From an uncultured Alistipes sp. (lineage in GTDB: Bacteria > Bacteroidota > Bacteroidia > Bacteroidales > Rikenellaceae), in assembly GCA_948736885.1 (NCBI GenBank), contig CAPXWY010000004.1:5288-69287 (forward strand): 64,000 nucleotides of DNA. Direction: 5' to 3'. Of the stretch, positions 28,630 through 36,331 are shown piece after piece; within the stretch, counting starts at the first letter, position 1; each line of letters begins with the position of its first letter. A program made the position numbers and the translations under genes. Below the pieces are notes generated by a model, which did no database searches, was not told the origin of the DNA, and worked only from the letters and a program-made list of their open reading frames with translations.

Positions 28630-28648
28630 GGTGAAAGGTGAAAAGCAA
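28630..28648 (+). repeat. Short GTGAAAGGTGAAAA-type repeat
   Basis: GGTGAAAGGTGAAAAGCAAA on the plus strand, directly upstream of the start of the minus-strand DUF4924 gene. Confidence 0.55.
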
Positions 28649-28703
28649 ATCGTCGTTTCGGGAAAAAGCGGCCTTCGCTTTCCCCCTATCGCCTCTCGCC
28701 CTG

Positions 28704-30929
28704 TTACTTAATCCATTTCTTCTCGCTGCGGTGCTTGAGGAAGTACTGCTGCGACTTGAGCAGGTTGCGCGACTGGAGCACCATGTTCTTGGTCTCGGTC
28801 AGAATCGTCAGATAGAGCATCGACGCCTTGGTGTTGGACTTGGCTTCGTTGATGCGCGTGAGCTCCGACTTGATGGCATCGGCGATCGATTCGAAGAGCT
28901 GGTCGCGCAGCGAGAGCACCAGTTCGATATCGGTGAAGTCGCCGTCGCGAAGCATCATGTTGATGCGGCGGTAGATCGCCTCCACATCGTCGTTGATGGC
29001 CATCAGATCGCGCGTCTGCTCCACGGAAAGACCCTCATGGTTGTTGTCGATGTGCTCGAACGCCGGACGCGTGATATGCACCAGCGCCTTGGTCATCTCG
29101 TTGAGATAGTCGACCACCTGCACATAGTAGTGCGCCGTGTTGACGTCGCCGCTCTGCAGCCGCTTGAGCGTCGGCAGCAGGGCATATTTGCGGTCGCGCG
29201 ACTGGTAGAACAGGTCGTTGGACTCCTTGACCATGTCGCGCAGCACCTTGCGGTTCTCTTTCAGTACGGCGATCAGCGTGCGGTCGTAGATCTTCGTGGC
29301 GCACTCCATCGTACGGCCCACCTCTTCGCCCAGCGCCGCGATGATGTCGCTGCGAGTCTCCACCTTGCCGCCCTCTTCGGCGGTGTTTCCCGACTTCTTG
29401 GCCAAACGGCTGCGCAAGAGCATCCAGCCGCAGAGCACCGTCACTACGAGGGTGGCGATCGTACCGCCGTAGATAAGCACGAGGCCCACGATCAGCGAGA
29501 TGAGAAAACCGCCCAGCGCCGTCACGAACCACCCAGCCACCACGGTCATGACGCCCGAGATGCGGTAGACGGCGCTCTCGCGGCCCCAGGCGCGGTCGGC
29601 GAGCGACGAGCCCATGGCCACCATGAAGCAGACGTAGGTGGTCGACAGCGGCAGCTTGAGCGACGTGGCCAGCGAGATCAGCAGGGCCGAAGTGGTCAGG
29701 TTGACCGTCGCACGGATCATGTCGTAGGGCGCTCCGCTGTGCTCGACATCTTCGTATTCGAAGCGTTTGCCGACGGCTTCGCGTATCTTGGCCGGCACGA
29801 TGCGTTCGACGCCGTTGTTGATGTTGAGCGCAATGCGCACCAGCGTACGCGAGAAGACCGATGACGTATATTGTTCCTGCCCGTCGTCGCCCTGCGTCGA
29901 GAGCGAGATTTCGGTCTTCGTAACGCGCAGGATCGCCTCCTTCGAACCCCAGAGCGCCACGATCATCACGACGCCGGCGGCCAGCAGGATGGAGAGGTTG
30001 GCCGGAACGTTCTCGGCCAGGGGTTCCATCAGCATCTGCGGGTCGCCCGATGCCCGCGCGAAAGAGTAGGCGTCGAATCCGGCCACCGGCACGCCGATGA
30101 AGTTCACCAGGTCGTTGCCGGCGAAAGCCAGCGACAGGGCGAAGACGCCCGACAGGATCGTGATGCGCAGGATGTTGACCTTGAAACACTGGATGAAGAA
30201 GAGCAGCAGCGAACAGATCGCCCAGCAAACGGCCAGCGAGACGAGCAGATGCTCCTCGATCCGCTGCACCACGGCAAAGCCTGCGACGAGCGACTTCAGC
30301 CCCTTGAACACGGCGAAGTAGACCACCGCCGTGAGCGAGATGCCGCACCACAGCGCACCGTAGCGGCGGAAAAGCTTGGTATAGCGGAACGAAAAGATCA
30401 GACGCGAGAGATACATCACGACCGAACCGCACGAGAAGGCGATGACCACCGACAGCAGGATAGCCGAGACCACGCCCATGGCGCGCGACGAATTGATGTA
30501 GTCGCCCAGGGCGGAGGCACCGAGCGCAGGATCGGACGAGATTTTGAAGATCGAGACGGCGACGGCCGAACCGAGCAGACAGAAGATCAGCGACACGGTG
30601 GTCGACGTGGGCAGTCCCCACGAATTGTAAAGTCCCAGCAGGATGACGTTGGCGAACATGACGCCCAAGTAGAGCATCATCACTTCGTGGAACGTGAAAA
30701 GCCCGGGGTTGAACATGCCGCTGCGGGCCACTTCCATCATGCCGCTCGACGTCACCACACCGATGACGATGCCCACCGACGCCACCAGCAGAATGGTGCG
30801 CATCGAAGCGGCCTTCGAGCCGAGGGCCGAATTGAGGAAGTTCACTGCGTCGTTGGTCACGCCGACGAAAAGACCGGAGACGGCCAGCACGGCCAGAATA
30901 CCGACGATGACGGTGTAGATTTCGCTCAT
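28704..30929 (-). CDS. PiT-family inorganic phosphate transporter with PhoU-like tail
   Basis: 741 residues. The membrane part (about 1-520) carries the two PHO4/PiT signatures, GVTNDAVNFLNSALGSKAA near the N-terminus and the matching FAGNDLVNFIGVPVAG in the second half, with about ten transmembrane segments. It probably imports phosphate with Na+ or H+. From about residue 530 to the end is a soluble, helical region (ECATKIYDRTLIAVLKENRK, YYVQVVDYLNEMTKALVHI) resembling PhoU/DUF47 proteins that usually are separate regulators of PiT. A fused arrangement is seen in Bacteroidetes. A -7 box lies 27 bases upstream. Confidence 0.88.
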   Translation of the reverse strand: MSEIYTVIVGILAVLAVSGLFVGVTNDAVNFLNSALGSKAASMRTILLVASVGIVIGVVTSSGMMEVARSGMFNPGLFTFHEVMMLYLGVMFANVILLGLYNSWGLPTSTTVSLIFCLLGSAVAVSIFKISSDPALGASALGDYINSSRAMGVVSAILLSVVIAFSCGSVVMYLSRLIFSFRYTKLFRRYGALWCGISLTAVVYFAVFKGLKSLVAGFAVVQRIEEHLLVSLAVCWAICSLLLFFIQCFKVNILRITILSGVFALSLAFAGNDLVNFIGVPVAGFDAYSFARASGDPQMLMEPLAENVPANLSILLAAGVVMIVALWGSKEAILRVTKTEISLSTQGDDGQEQYTSSVFSRTLVRIALNINNGVERIVPAKIREAVGKRFEYEDVEHSGAPYDMIRATVNLTTSALLISLATSLKLPLSTTYVCFMVAMGSSLADRAWGRESAVYRISGVMTVVAGWFVTALGGFLISLIVGLVLIYGGTIATLVVTVLCGWMLLRSRLAKKSGNTAEEGGKVETRSDIIAALGEEVGRTMECATKIYDRTLIAVLKENRKVLRDMVKESNDLFYQSRDRKYALLPTLKRLQSGDVNTAHYYVQVVDYLNEMTKALVHITRPAFEHIDNNHEGLSVEQTRDLMAINDDVEAIYRRINMMLRDGDFTDIELVLSLRDQLFESIADAIKSELTRINEAKSNTKASMLYLTILTETKNMVLQSRNLLKSQQYFLKHRSEKKWIK

Positions 30930-30955
30930 GTTGTATGTTTAGTGCAACGCGCCAA

Positions 30956-30963
30956 CAAAGTTA
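30956..30963 (-). promoter_or_regulatory. -7 box upstream of the phosphate transporter
   Basis: The minus strand reads TAACTTTG, a full TAnnTTTG match, close to the start codon. No -33 is clear. The remaining 30964-31248 is GC-rich with small inverted repeats and no gene; an imperfect TATCTTG (31219-31225) could serve the plus-strand gene. Confidence 0.45.
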
Positions 30964-31248
30964 CGCCAATTTTCCGTTCGGCCGCGGCCGTGGCCGATTG
31001 TTAACGTTAATTTAATATAGGACGGCTCCGCCGCGGGAAATCCCGCTTCTGCTCCCGGCACGGCATGGCATGGCACGCAGGAACAAAGGCAGAATCGCCG
31101 CCACGGACCGCAGCACCCGCCGGGCGGGCAGCGCCGGGCGGCGAAAGACGGACCCTCCAAAAAAGACGCCGGAAACGATTTGCGGCACGGAAAAGCACAA
31201 CCTGGCGAAATAATCCGTATCTTGCGATGTATCCAATCCTCCGAAGCC

Positions 31249-33630
31249 ATGTTCGAAAACTTTCCGGTCATTGTTCTGGTCATCATCGTGCTGATCGTCT
31301 GCCTGTCGATGCACCATGCGCTGAACGACCTGCGGGACAAGGTGTTCCAGCTCCGCCAGTCGATGGAGAAACATTTCGGCGACTCCGCCATGCGCCCCGA
31401 CGCTCCGCAACAGCATACGGCCGCGCCGGCTCAGCGGCAGGCCGAGACTCCGTCCGCACCGCTCCCCGGCCGACCGCAACCCGCAGCATCCGCCGCGGCC
31501 GACCTCAAAGCCGAACCTGCACCCGCGCGCATGGCGGAACCGGCCATCGTCCCGGCAACACCCGACCCGGACAAGCAATCCGGCAACATCCCTGCACCGA
31601 CGCATCCCGCGGCCGCTACACCGCCGCCCGTCCGGCAAACACCCCCGCGGCCCCGGCAGCACCCGGCGAAAAACATCGAAAAATACATCGGCACCCAGCT
31701 TTTCGCCGCCATCGGCATCGGCGTGCTGATCCTCGGCGTGGGCTTCTTCATCCAGTACGCCATCAACAACGACTGGCTCAACGAGACCATGCGCACGGTC
31801 GTGGGCTTCCTCTGCGGCTTCGTGCTTCTCGGCATCGCCGCCCGCCTGCGCAACACCTACCGCCGGTTCAGCTCCGTGCTCGCCGGCGGAGCCTTCGCCG
31901 TGACTTACGTCACGGTGGCCATCGCCTACCATTATTATGCGCTCTTTCCGCAGGCCGTCGCTTTCGGGCTGCTGGTGCTCGGCACCCTCCTCACGACCGC
32001 CATCGCCGCCGGTTACGACCGTCGCGAGCTTGCCGTCGTGGCGCTGACCGGAGGATTCGTCGCTCCGTTCCTCGCGTCGGACAGCCACGGCAGCCACGTC
32101 GCGCTTTTCCTCTACATCGCCATCCTCCACGCCGGCATGTTCGTGCTCGCGCTCCGCAAAAAATGGTGGGAGCTGCCCGTCATCTCGTTCGCCGCCACCT
32201 ACCTCATTTTCTGCCTTTTCGTGCGGCATGCGTTCTCCGGACAGACAGCCGGCGCCGCGCCCGATCCGGCCATGGCCCGCGATCTCTTTCTCTTCGCCGC
32301 TTTGTTCTACCTCATCTTCACCGCATCGGCAGCGGCCGTGCTGCGCGCCCGCAACAGCCGGTTCCGGTGGATCCTGGCCGGCACCGTGGCGCTCAACAAC
32401 TTCTTCTTCCTGCGCTTCGGGCTGCTCTTTCTCCACACGATGGCTCCCCTCCGCAACCTCGACGGTCTCGTTCCGCTCGCCATTGCCGCGGTCAACACCG
32501 GCGCACTGCTGGCCGTACGGAGCCGACTCGCCGAGGCGCCCGGACTCAAACGGCTCCTGCTCAGCCTCGCGGTGCTCTTCCTCACGCTCGCCGCACCCCT
32601 CCAGTTCGGCGCCGAACGTTCGCTGCTCTGCTGGGCCGCCGAGATCGTCCTGCTCCTCTGGTTCTACGCCCGCACCCGACAGCCCGTCTACGAAATTGCC
32701 GCGGGACTCCTCGCCTTACCGGCTTTCAACATGGCCTGCTCGCTCTGGTTCCGCATCCGCTGCGGCGCCGAACCCGCCATCTTCCGCAGCTCCGAATTTC
32801 TCACGTCGCTCAGCATGGCCGCCGCGTTCGTCTACGCGGCCTGGTTCACCGGACGCAAACGCGAAATCTTCGTCCGCGCCCGCCTGTTGCGCTACCCCGT
32901 CGGCAACGTCTGTCTGATTCTCGCCGCCGGCCTGCTCGTCTACGGCACCTTCCTCGCCGACATCGTCCGCCATTTCCAGGGCGACGCATTCGTCCAGTCG
33001 TGGCTGCTCTGCACCGTCGCCGTCATCGCCGCCATGTTGGGCGCCCTGCGCCGGCGGTTCCCGATCGCGGAACACTCCTGGATCTTCATCGCCGACGCCT
33101 CACTCGCCACCTGTGCGTTTCTGCTCCTCTCCACGCCCGACACCCGGCAATCGCTGCCGGTTGCGCTGTCGTGGATTTCGACCGCCGTCGTGGCACTGAC
33201 GCTGGCCGGCGTCGCGTTCGATTTCTACCGCCAGGTCGACGACGCACGACGCCGCAGCAGCTTCCTCGTATGGTTCAATCTTGCAGCCACAAGTGTGTGG
33301 ATCGCAACGTTCTGCCACCTGCTCACCCTGCTGGGCATCTACCGCAACTTCAGCACGGGTTTCTCGCTGGCGCTGATCTCCGCCGCCTCGCTGCAGATGG
33401 GGCTCGGCATGCACCGCCGGCAGAGAGGGCTGCGCATCTTCGCGCTGGCCGGCTTCGCCGTCGTGCTGGCCAAACTGCTGCTCCGCGACCTGTGGCAATG
33501 GCCTACGCTGGGCCGCATCGTGGTATTCATCGCGCTGGGAATCATCCTTTTATCGGTTTCGTTCCTCTACCAGCGGCTCAAATCGGCCCTTTTCAAAGAC
33601 GACGAAGTGTTGCACACCGACGAAAAATAA
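31249..33630 (+). CDS. DUF2339 multi-pass membrane protein
   Basis: 793 residues from the ATG at 31249 (MFENFPVIVLVIIVLIV). After one N-terminal transmembrane helix and a coiled segment comes a Pro/Ala-rich linker (about residues 50-145), then KYIGTQLFAAIGIGVLILGV and about 20 further membrane helices to the end. This is the DUF2339 layout. Family function is not established; envelope or polysaccharide-related roles have been proposed. It stands 35 bases before the M48 protease gene and may be co-transcribed. Confidence 0.8.
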   Translation: MFENFPVIVLVIIVLIVCLSMHHALNDLRDKVFQLRQSMEKHFGDSAMRPDAPQQHTAAPAQRQAETPSAPLPGRPQPAASAAADLKAEPAPARMAEPAIVPATPDPDKQSGNIPAPTHPAAATPPPVRQTPPRPRQHPAKNIEKYIGTQLFAAIGIGVLILGVGFFIQYAINNDWLNETMRTVVGFLCGFVLLGIAARLRNTYRRFSSVLAGGAFAVTYVTVAIAYHYYALFPQAVAFGLLVLGTLLTTAIAAGYDRRELAVVALTGGFVAPFLASDSHGSHVALFLYIAILHAGMFVLALRKKWWELPVISFAATYLIFCLFVRHAFSGQTAGAAPDPAMARDLFLFAALFYLIFTASAAAVLRARNSRFRWILAGTVALNNFFFLRFGLLFLHTMAPLRNLDGLVPLAIAAVNTGALLAVRSRLAEAPGLKRLLLSLAVLFLTLAAPLQFGAERSLLCWAAEIVLLLWFYARTRQPVYEIAAGLLALPAFNMACSLWFRIRCGAEPAIFRSSEFLTSLSMAAAFVYAAWFTGRKREIFVRARLLRYPVGNVCLILAAGLLVYGTFLADIVRHFQGDAFVQSWLLCTVAVIAAMLGALRRRFPIAEHSWIFIADASLATCAFLLLSTPDTRQSLPVALSWISTAVVALTLAGVAFDFYRQVDDARRRSSFLVWFNLAATSVWIATFCHLLTLLGIYRNFSTGFSLALISAASLQMGLGMHRRQRGLRIFALAGFAVVLAKLLLRDLWQWPTLGRIVVFIALGIILLSVSFLYQRLKSALFKDDEVLHTDEK

Positions 33631-33664
33631 TGTAATTTCGCATCCCGAACAAACACCGAATCCC

Positions 33665-34480
33665 ATGAACAACCTGTTTGCAAAAATCGCGGTCGTTCTC
33701 TGCATGCTGACCGTGTCCGCGCCCGCCATGGCGCAGTTCAACCTCAAAAAAGCCGTCGGCGGTGCCGCCAAGGTGGCCCAGGCCGCCACGCTGACCGACG
33801 AACAGATGGCCTCCTACGTCAAGGAATACATCGACTGGATGGATGCCAACAACCCCGTCTGCGAGGCCGACACTCCCTATGCCCAGCGTCTCGCCCGGCT
33901 GACCGAAGGGCTGTGCGATGCCGACGGCATTCCGCTCAACTTCAAGGTCTACCACGTCATCGACGTCAACGCTTTCGCCTGCCCCGACGGCAGCATCCGC
34001 GTCTTCTCGTCGCTCATGGACATCATGTCGGACGAGGAGCTTCTGGGCGTCATCGGCCACGAAGTGGGCCACATCGCCCACCGCGACTCGAAAAAGGCCT
34101 ACCGCACGGCCCTGATGACCTCGGCCCTCAAGGACGGCGTGGCATCGAGCGGCGGCAAGGCGGCGCAGCTCACCGACTCGCAGCTGGGCGACCTGGGCGA
34201 GGCGCTGATCAACTCCACCTATTCGCAGAAGCAGGAGCGCAACGCCGACGACTACGGCTACGAATTCCTCAAGAAAGCCGGCAAGAACCCCTGGGCCATG
34301 GCCTACTCGTTCCGCCGGCTGAAACAGATGCAGGAGGAGGCCGGCGTGCAGAAGAGCAGCAAGATGAGCCAGCTCTTCTCGACCCACCCCGACCTCGACG
34401 TGCGCATCAAGCGCATGGAGGAGCGCGCCACGACCGAAGGCATCGCAGCGCCTGCCGAGCGCCAGGAGTGCGCCGAATAG
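33665..34480 (+). CDS. Secreted M48 family metalloprotease
   Basis: 271 residues with a signal peptide (about 1-23, ending PAMAQ). The zinc site is complete: HEVGH in VIGHEVGHIAHRD, and the third ligand Glu in QERNADDYG. This resembles BepA/LoiP-like periplasmic proteases involved in outer-membrane quality control. No transmembrane helices follow, unlike HtpX. Ends with VRIKRMEERA, usual for the family. A terminator follows. Confidence 0.9.
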   Translation: MNNLFAKIAVVLCMLTVSAPAMAQFNLKKAVGGAAKVAQAATLTDEQMASYVKEYIDWMDANNPVCEADTPYAQRLARLTEGLCDADGIPLNFKVYHVIDVNAFACPDGSIRVFSSLMDIMSDEELLGVIGHEVGHIAHRDSKKAYRTALMTSALKDGVASSGGKAAQLTDSQLGDLGEALINSTYSQKQERNADDYGYEFLKKAGKNPWAMAYSFRRLKQMQEEAGVQKSSKMSQLFSTHPDLDVRIKRMEERATTEGIAAPAERQECAE

Positions 34481-34503
34481 CCCGCAGCCGCTGCACAACC
34501 ATG

Positions 34504-34533
34504 GAAAAAGCACCCTTTGCGGGGTGCTTTTCC
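34504..34533 (+). terminator. Terminator after the M48 gene
   Basis: AAAAGCACCC (34506-34515) pairs with GGGTGCTTTT (34522-34531); the 3' arm supplies the T-run. It starts about 25 bases after the stop. Confidence 0.85.
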
Positions 34534-34729
34534 GTTTCGTCTGCAACAAGTCCGGATAAGGTACAGGTCCTTCCGGAAGGGTTCTGCGGCGCCGGCTGCA
34601 TAAGCAGCCGGCGCCGCACGGCAGTCTCGCTCGCCATCGGATTTTTCCGGCCGTAGAACCGCTAAAGCGCCTCGGCAGCAGCCCATCCGCATCCGTCCGT
34701 CGGCGTCCACAAAAGGCGGCTTCCTGCCC

Positions 34730-35141
34730 TGAGTGGTGCGGGCCATGGTCCGTGCCAGCGCGGCAAAGCAGATTCAGCAGTCCGCTGACCGGGCCTCCGG
34801 CCCCGTCAGTTGTTCACCCCAGTCTGCCGCCCGACCGATCTCCGCGTCCGCGGCATTCATTCCAGCGATTGCTCCAAGCCCCTGCTACGGGCTACCGCCA
34901 CAACACGTCGGGAGCCTTGGCGTACGTCGGCGCCGAGGGAGATGTCTGGTCGTCGTCACCCACCGCCGCCGACAGTCCGAACGCCACCTATCTGGCATTC
35001 AAAGGCGAGAGTTGGGTGAATACGTTTAGATCGAACAACCGCGCCTTCGGTTTCACCGTGCGCTGCGTCCAAGCATCTGCAAGGGAAGCCGCTCTTTTTT
35101 CGGGGAAAAGTCCTATTGCTGCCGGCGGAGCGCCTCGATGA
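34730..35141 (+). pseudogene. 3' end of a FISUMP/DUF1566-type gene (relic B)
   Basis: Homologous to the fragment at 22049-22655. The recognisable frame from 34881 encodes PATGYRHNTSGALAYVG, then WSSSP, TYLAFKG and NNRAFGFTVRCVQ, the C-terminal signature of FISUMP/DUF1566 surface proteins. The frame runs past the homology into the convergent gene's end (stop 35139-35141). Upstream sequence resembles relic A but is not a gene. Identical blocks (for example 17 bases at 34906-34922 and 14 at 35058-35071) alternate with codons that differ completely from relic A. Confidence 0.65.
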
Positions 35142-35805
35142 ATTCCGGCCACCGCGACCACAGATTCTCGGTCCGGAGCCACAGCTCGCGGGCCTGCGCC
35201 CCGGCGGTGGGACGCTCGCTTCCGATGTCGCGCAGGAAGGCTTCGTCGGCCGGATGTTCGGGAGCGATGAATTCGGCGAAACACGATGCGAAGCGCGATT
35301 TGAAATGCTTCAACTCGCCCTCCGGGAGTATTCCGTCGCGCTTGAAAGCCGACCACAGCAACAGCACTTCGCGGCTGGCGCACTTGTCGGAGATGTCGTT
35401 GATCACCTCGTCGAAAAGTTCCGTTTCGTCCATCGCCAGGTAGTCGAACGCCAACAGCTCGCTGCCCTCCAGATGGTCCTCGGGATCGAGGTCGAGCAGC
35501 ATCTCCAGCAGGGCGGCCGACATCTCGAAATCGTCGATCAGAAAGTGATCGACGGCCGACGCGTGGATCAGTTCGAGCGCCGCGCGCGAGTTGCGGTGGT
35601 TCCACTCCAGGATGACCTCCTCGTCGTCCGGGATGAGTTCGGCCAAACGCTGGAACGCCCGGAAGCGCGTGTCGCAGGCCTGCCGGACATCGCCCGCATC
35701 CTGCATCTCGCGGCTGTGCGCCAGTATATCGGTAAAGTTGTAATCGCCGTCGCCGACGATTTCGAAAGTCTGCTCGGGCGTAGGTTGTAGACGGGCTTTG
35801 AACAT
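35113..35805 (-). CDS. Hypothetical acidic helical protein
   Basis: 230 residues from the ATG at 35805 (MFKARLQPTPEQTFEIVGDG). The frame is open upstream to 36009 but that crosses the tRNA gene and promoter region, so the inner start is chosen. It is soluble, rich in Glu, Asp and Leu, with no signal peptide; the helical pattern (ILEWNHRNSRAALELIHAS, FEMSAALLEMLLDLDPEDH) is reminiscent of TPR-like repeats. I do not recognise a family. It ends convergent with, and overlapping, the open frame of relic B. Confidence 0.7.
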   Translation of the reverse strand: MFKARLQPTPEQTFEIVGDGDYNFTDILAHSREMQDAGDVRQACDTRFRAFQRLAELIPDDEEVILEWNHRNSRAALELIHASAVDHFLIDDFEMSAALLEMLLDLDPEDHLEGSELLAFDYLAMDETELFDEVINDISDKCASREVLLLWSAFKRDGILPEGELKHFKSRFASCFAEFIAPEHPADEAFLRDIGSERPTAGAQARELWLRTENLWSRWPEFIEALRRQQ

Positions 35806-35915
35806 GGTGCCTGTTTCTGCGGGTTTCTTCGCGGCCCGGAAGCCGCCTGATCGTTGGTTCGGAGGGTTGTTCGAGCGCGAATATAGCAACAAAAGCGATA
35901 TTTTTCGTAAAATTA

Positions 35916-35946
35916 TTGCGAGAAAAAAATATTTTTCGGATATTTG
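35916..35946 (+). promoter_or_regulatory. Promoter of tRNA-Thr
   Basis: TTG (35916-35918), 20 bases, then GATATTTG (35939-35946), one mismatch to TAnnTTTG, in a strongly AT-rich stretch (35875-35948) about 33 bases before the tRNA. Confidence 0.55.
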
Positions 35947-35978
35947 CAGTCCCAACGAAGACCGCCGTGTCTTCCCAG

Positions 35979-36050
35979 GCCGAAATAGCTCAGCGGTAGA
36001 GCACTTCACTCGTAATGAAGGGGTCCCGAGTTCAAATCTCGGTTTCGGCT
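35979..36050 (+). tRNA. tRNA-Thr (anticodon CGU)
   Basis: 72 bases form a full cloverleaf: acceptor GCCGAAA/TTTCGGC, D arm with AGCTCAGCGGTAGAGC, anticodon stem CTTCA/TGAAG with loop CTCGTAA, and T arm CCGAG/CTCGG around TTCAAAT. The anticodon CGT reads ACG codons. CCA is not encoded. It is followed by a terminator and a degraded copy of its 3' end. Confidence 0.95.
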
Positions 36051-36090
36051 CGAAAATGCGAAAGCGCCGCAGGCGCAGGAACGAATGAAA

Positions 36091-36124
36091 AACCGCTTCA
36101 AATTTACTTGAAAGCGGTTTTTTT
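36091..36124 (+). terminator. Terminator after tRNA-Thr
   Basis: AACCGCTT (36091-36098) and AAGCGGTT (36112-36119) with extra CAA/TTG pairing, then a run of seven T from 36118. Confidence 0.85.
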
Positions 36125-36208
36125 CATTTCGGGCCGTATATCGCGCAACGATTTTCGCAGTTTTGACAGCGCCCCTGCGGCAAGCAGAAGAGATAAAACG
36201 AGCATAAC

Positions 36209-36241
36209 GAAGTTAAATCCCGGTTTCGGCCCGAAAATCCG
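36209..36241 (+). repeat. Degraded copy of the tRNA-Thr 3' end
   Basis: AGTTAAATCCCGGTTTCGGC and CCGAAAATCCG repeat 36029-36060 of the real tRNA and its flank with one deletion and three substitutions, about 180 bases downstream. Upstream of it no intact acceptor or anticodon arm remains. It looks like a decayed tandem duplicate or an attachment-site-like remnant. It too is followed by a hairpin. Confidence 0.65.
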
Positions 36242-36272
36242 GAGGATGCTGCAAGGCTTCGACGGTAAACGA

Positions 36273-36306
36273 AATCCGCCTGCAAATGATTTGCAGGCGG
36301 ATTTTT
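36273..36306. terminator. Terminator between tRNA copy and glycosidase gene
   Basis: AATCCGCCTGCAAA (36273-36286) and TTTGCAGGCGGATT (36290-36303) form a 14-bp stem with a three-base loop and a T-run on the plus strand. It can also end the convergent glycosidase gene (stop at 36332). Confidence 0.85.
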
Positions 36307-36331
36307 CGCAACAAAGCGGCAACGAGAACGC

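Noticed and set aside
22428..35141. An active diversity-generating retroelement in this window
   Set aside because: No reverse transcriptase motif (YxDD) was found in any frame between or near the two fragments, so only relics or cassettes can be claimed.
35806..36009. Upstream extension of the hypothetical gene at 35113
   Set aside because: It would read through the tRNA-Thr and its promoter; the ATG at 35805 is a better start.
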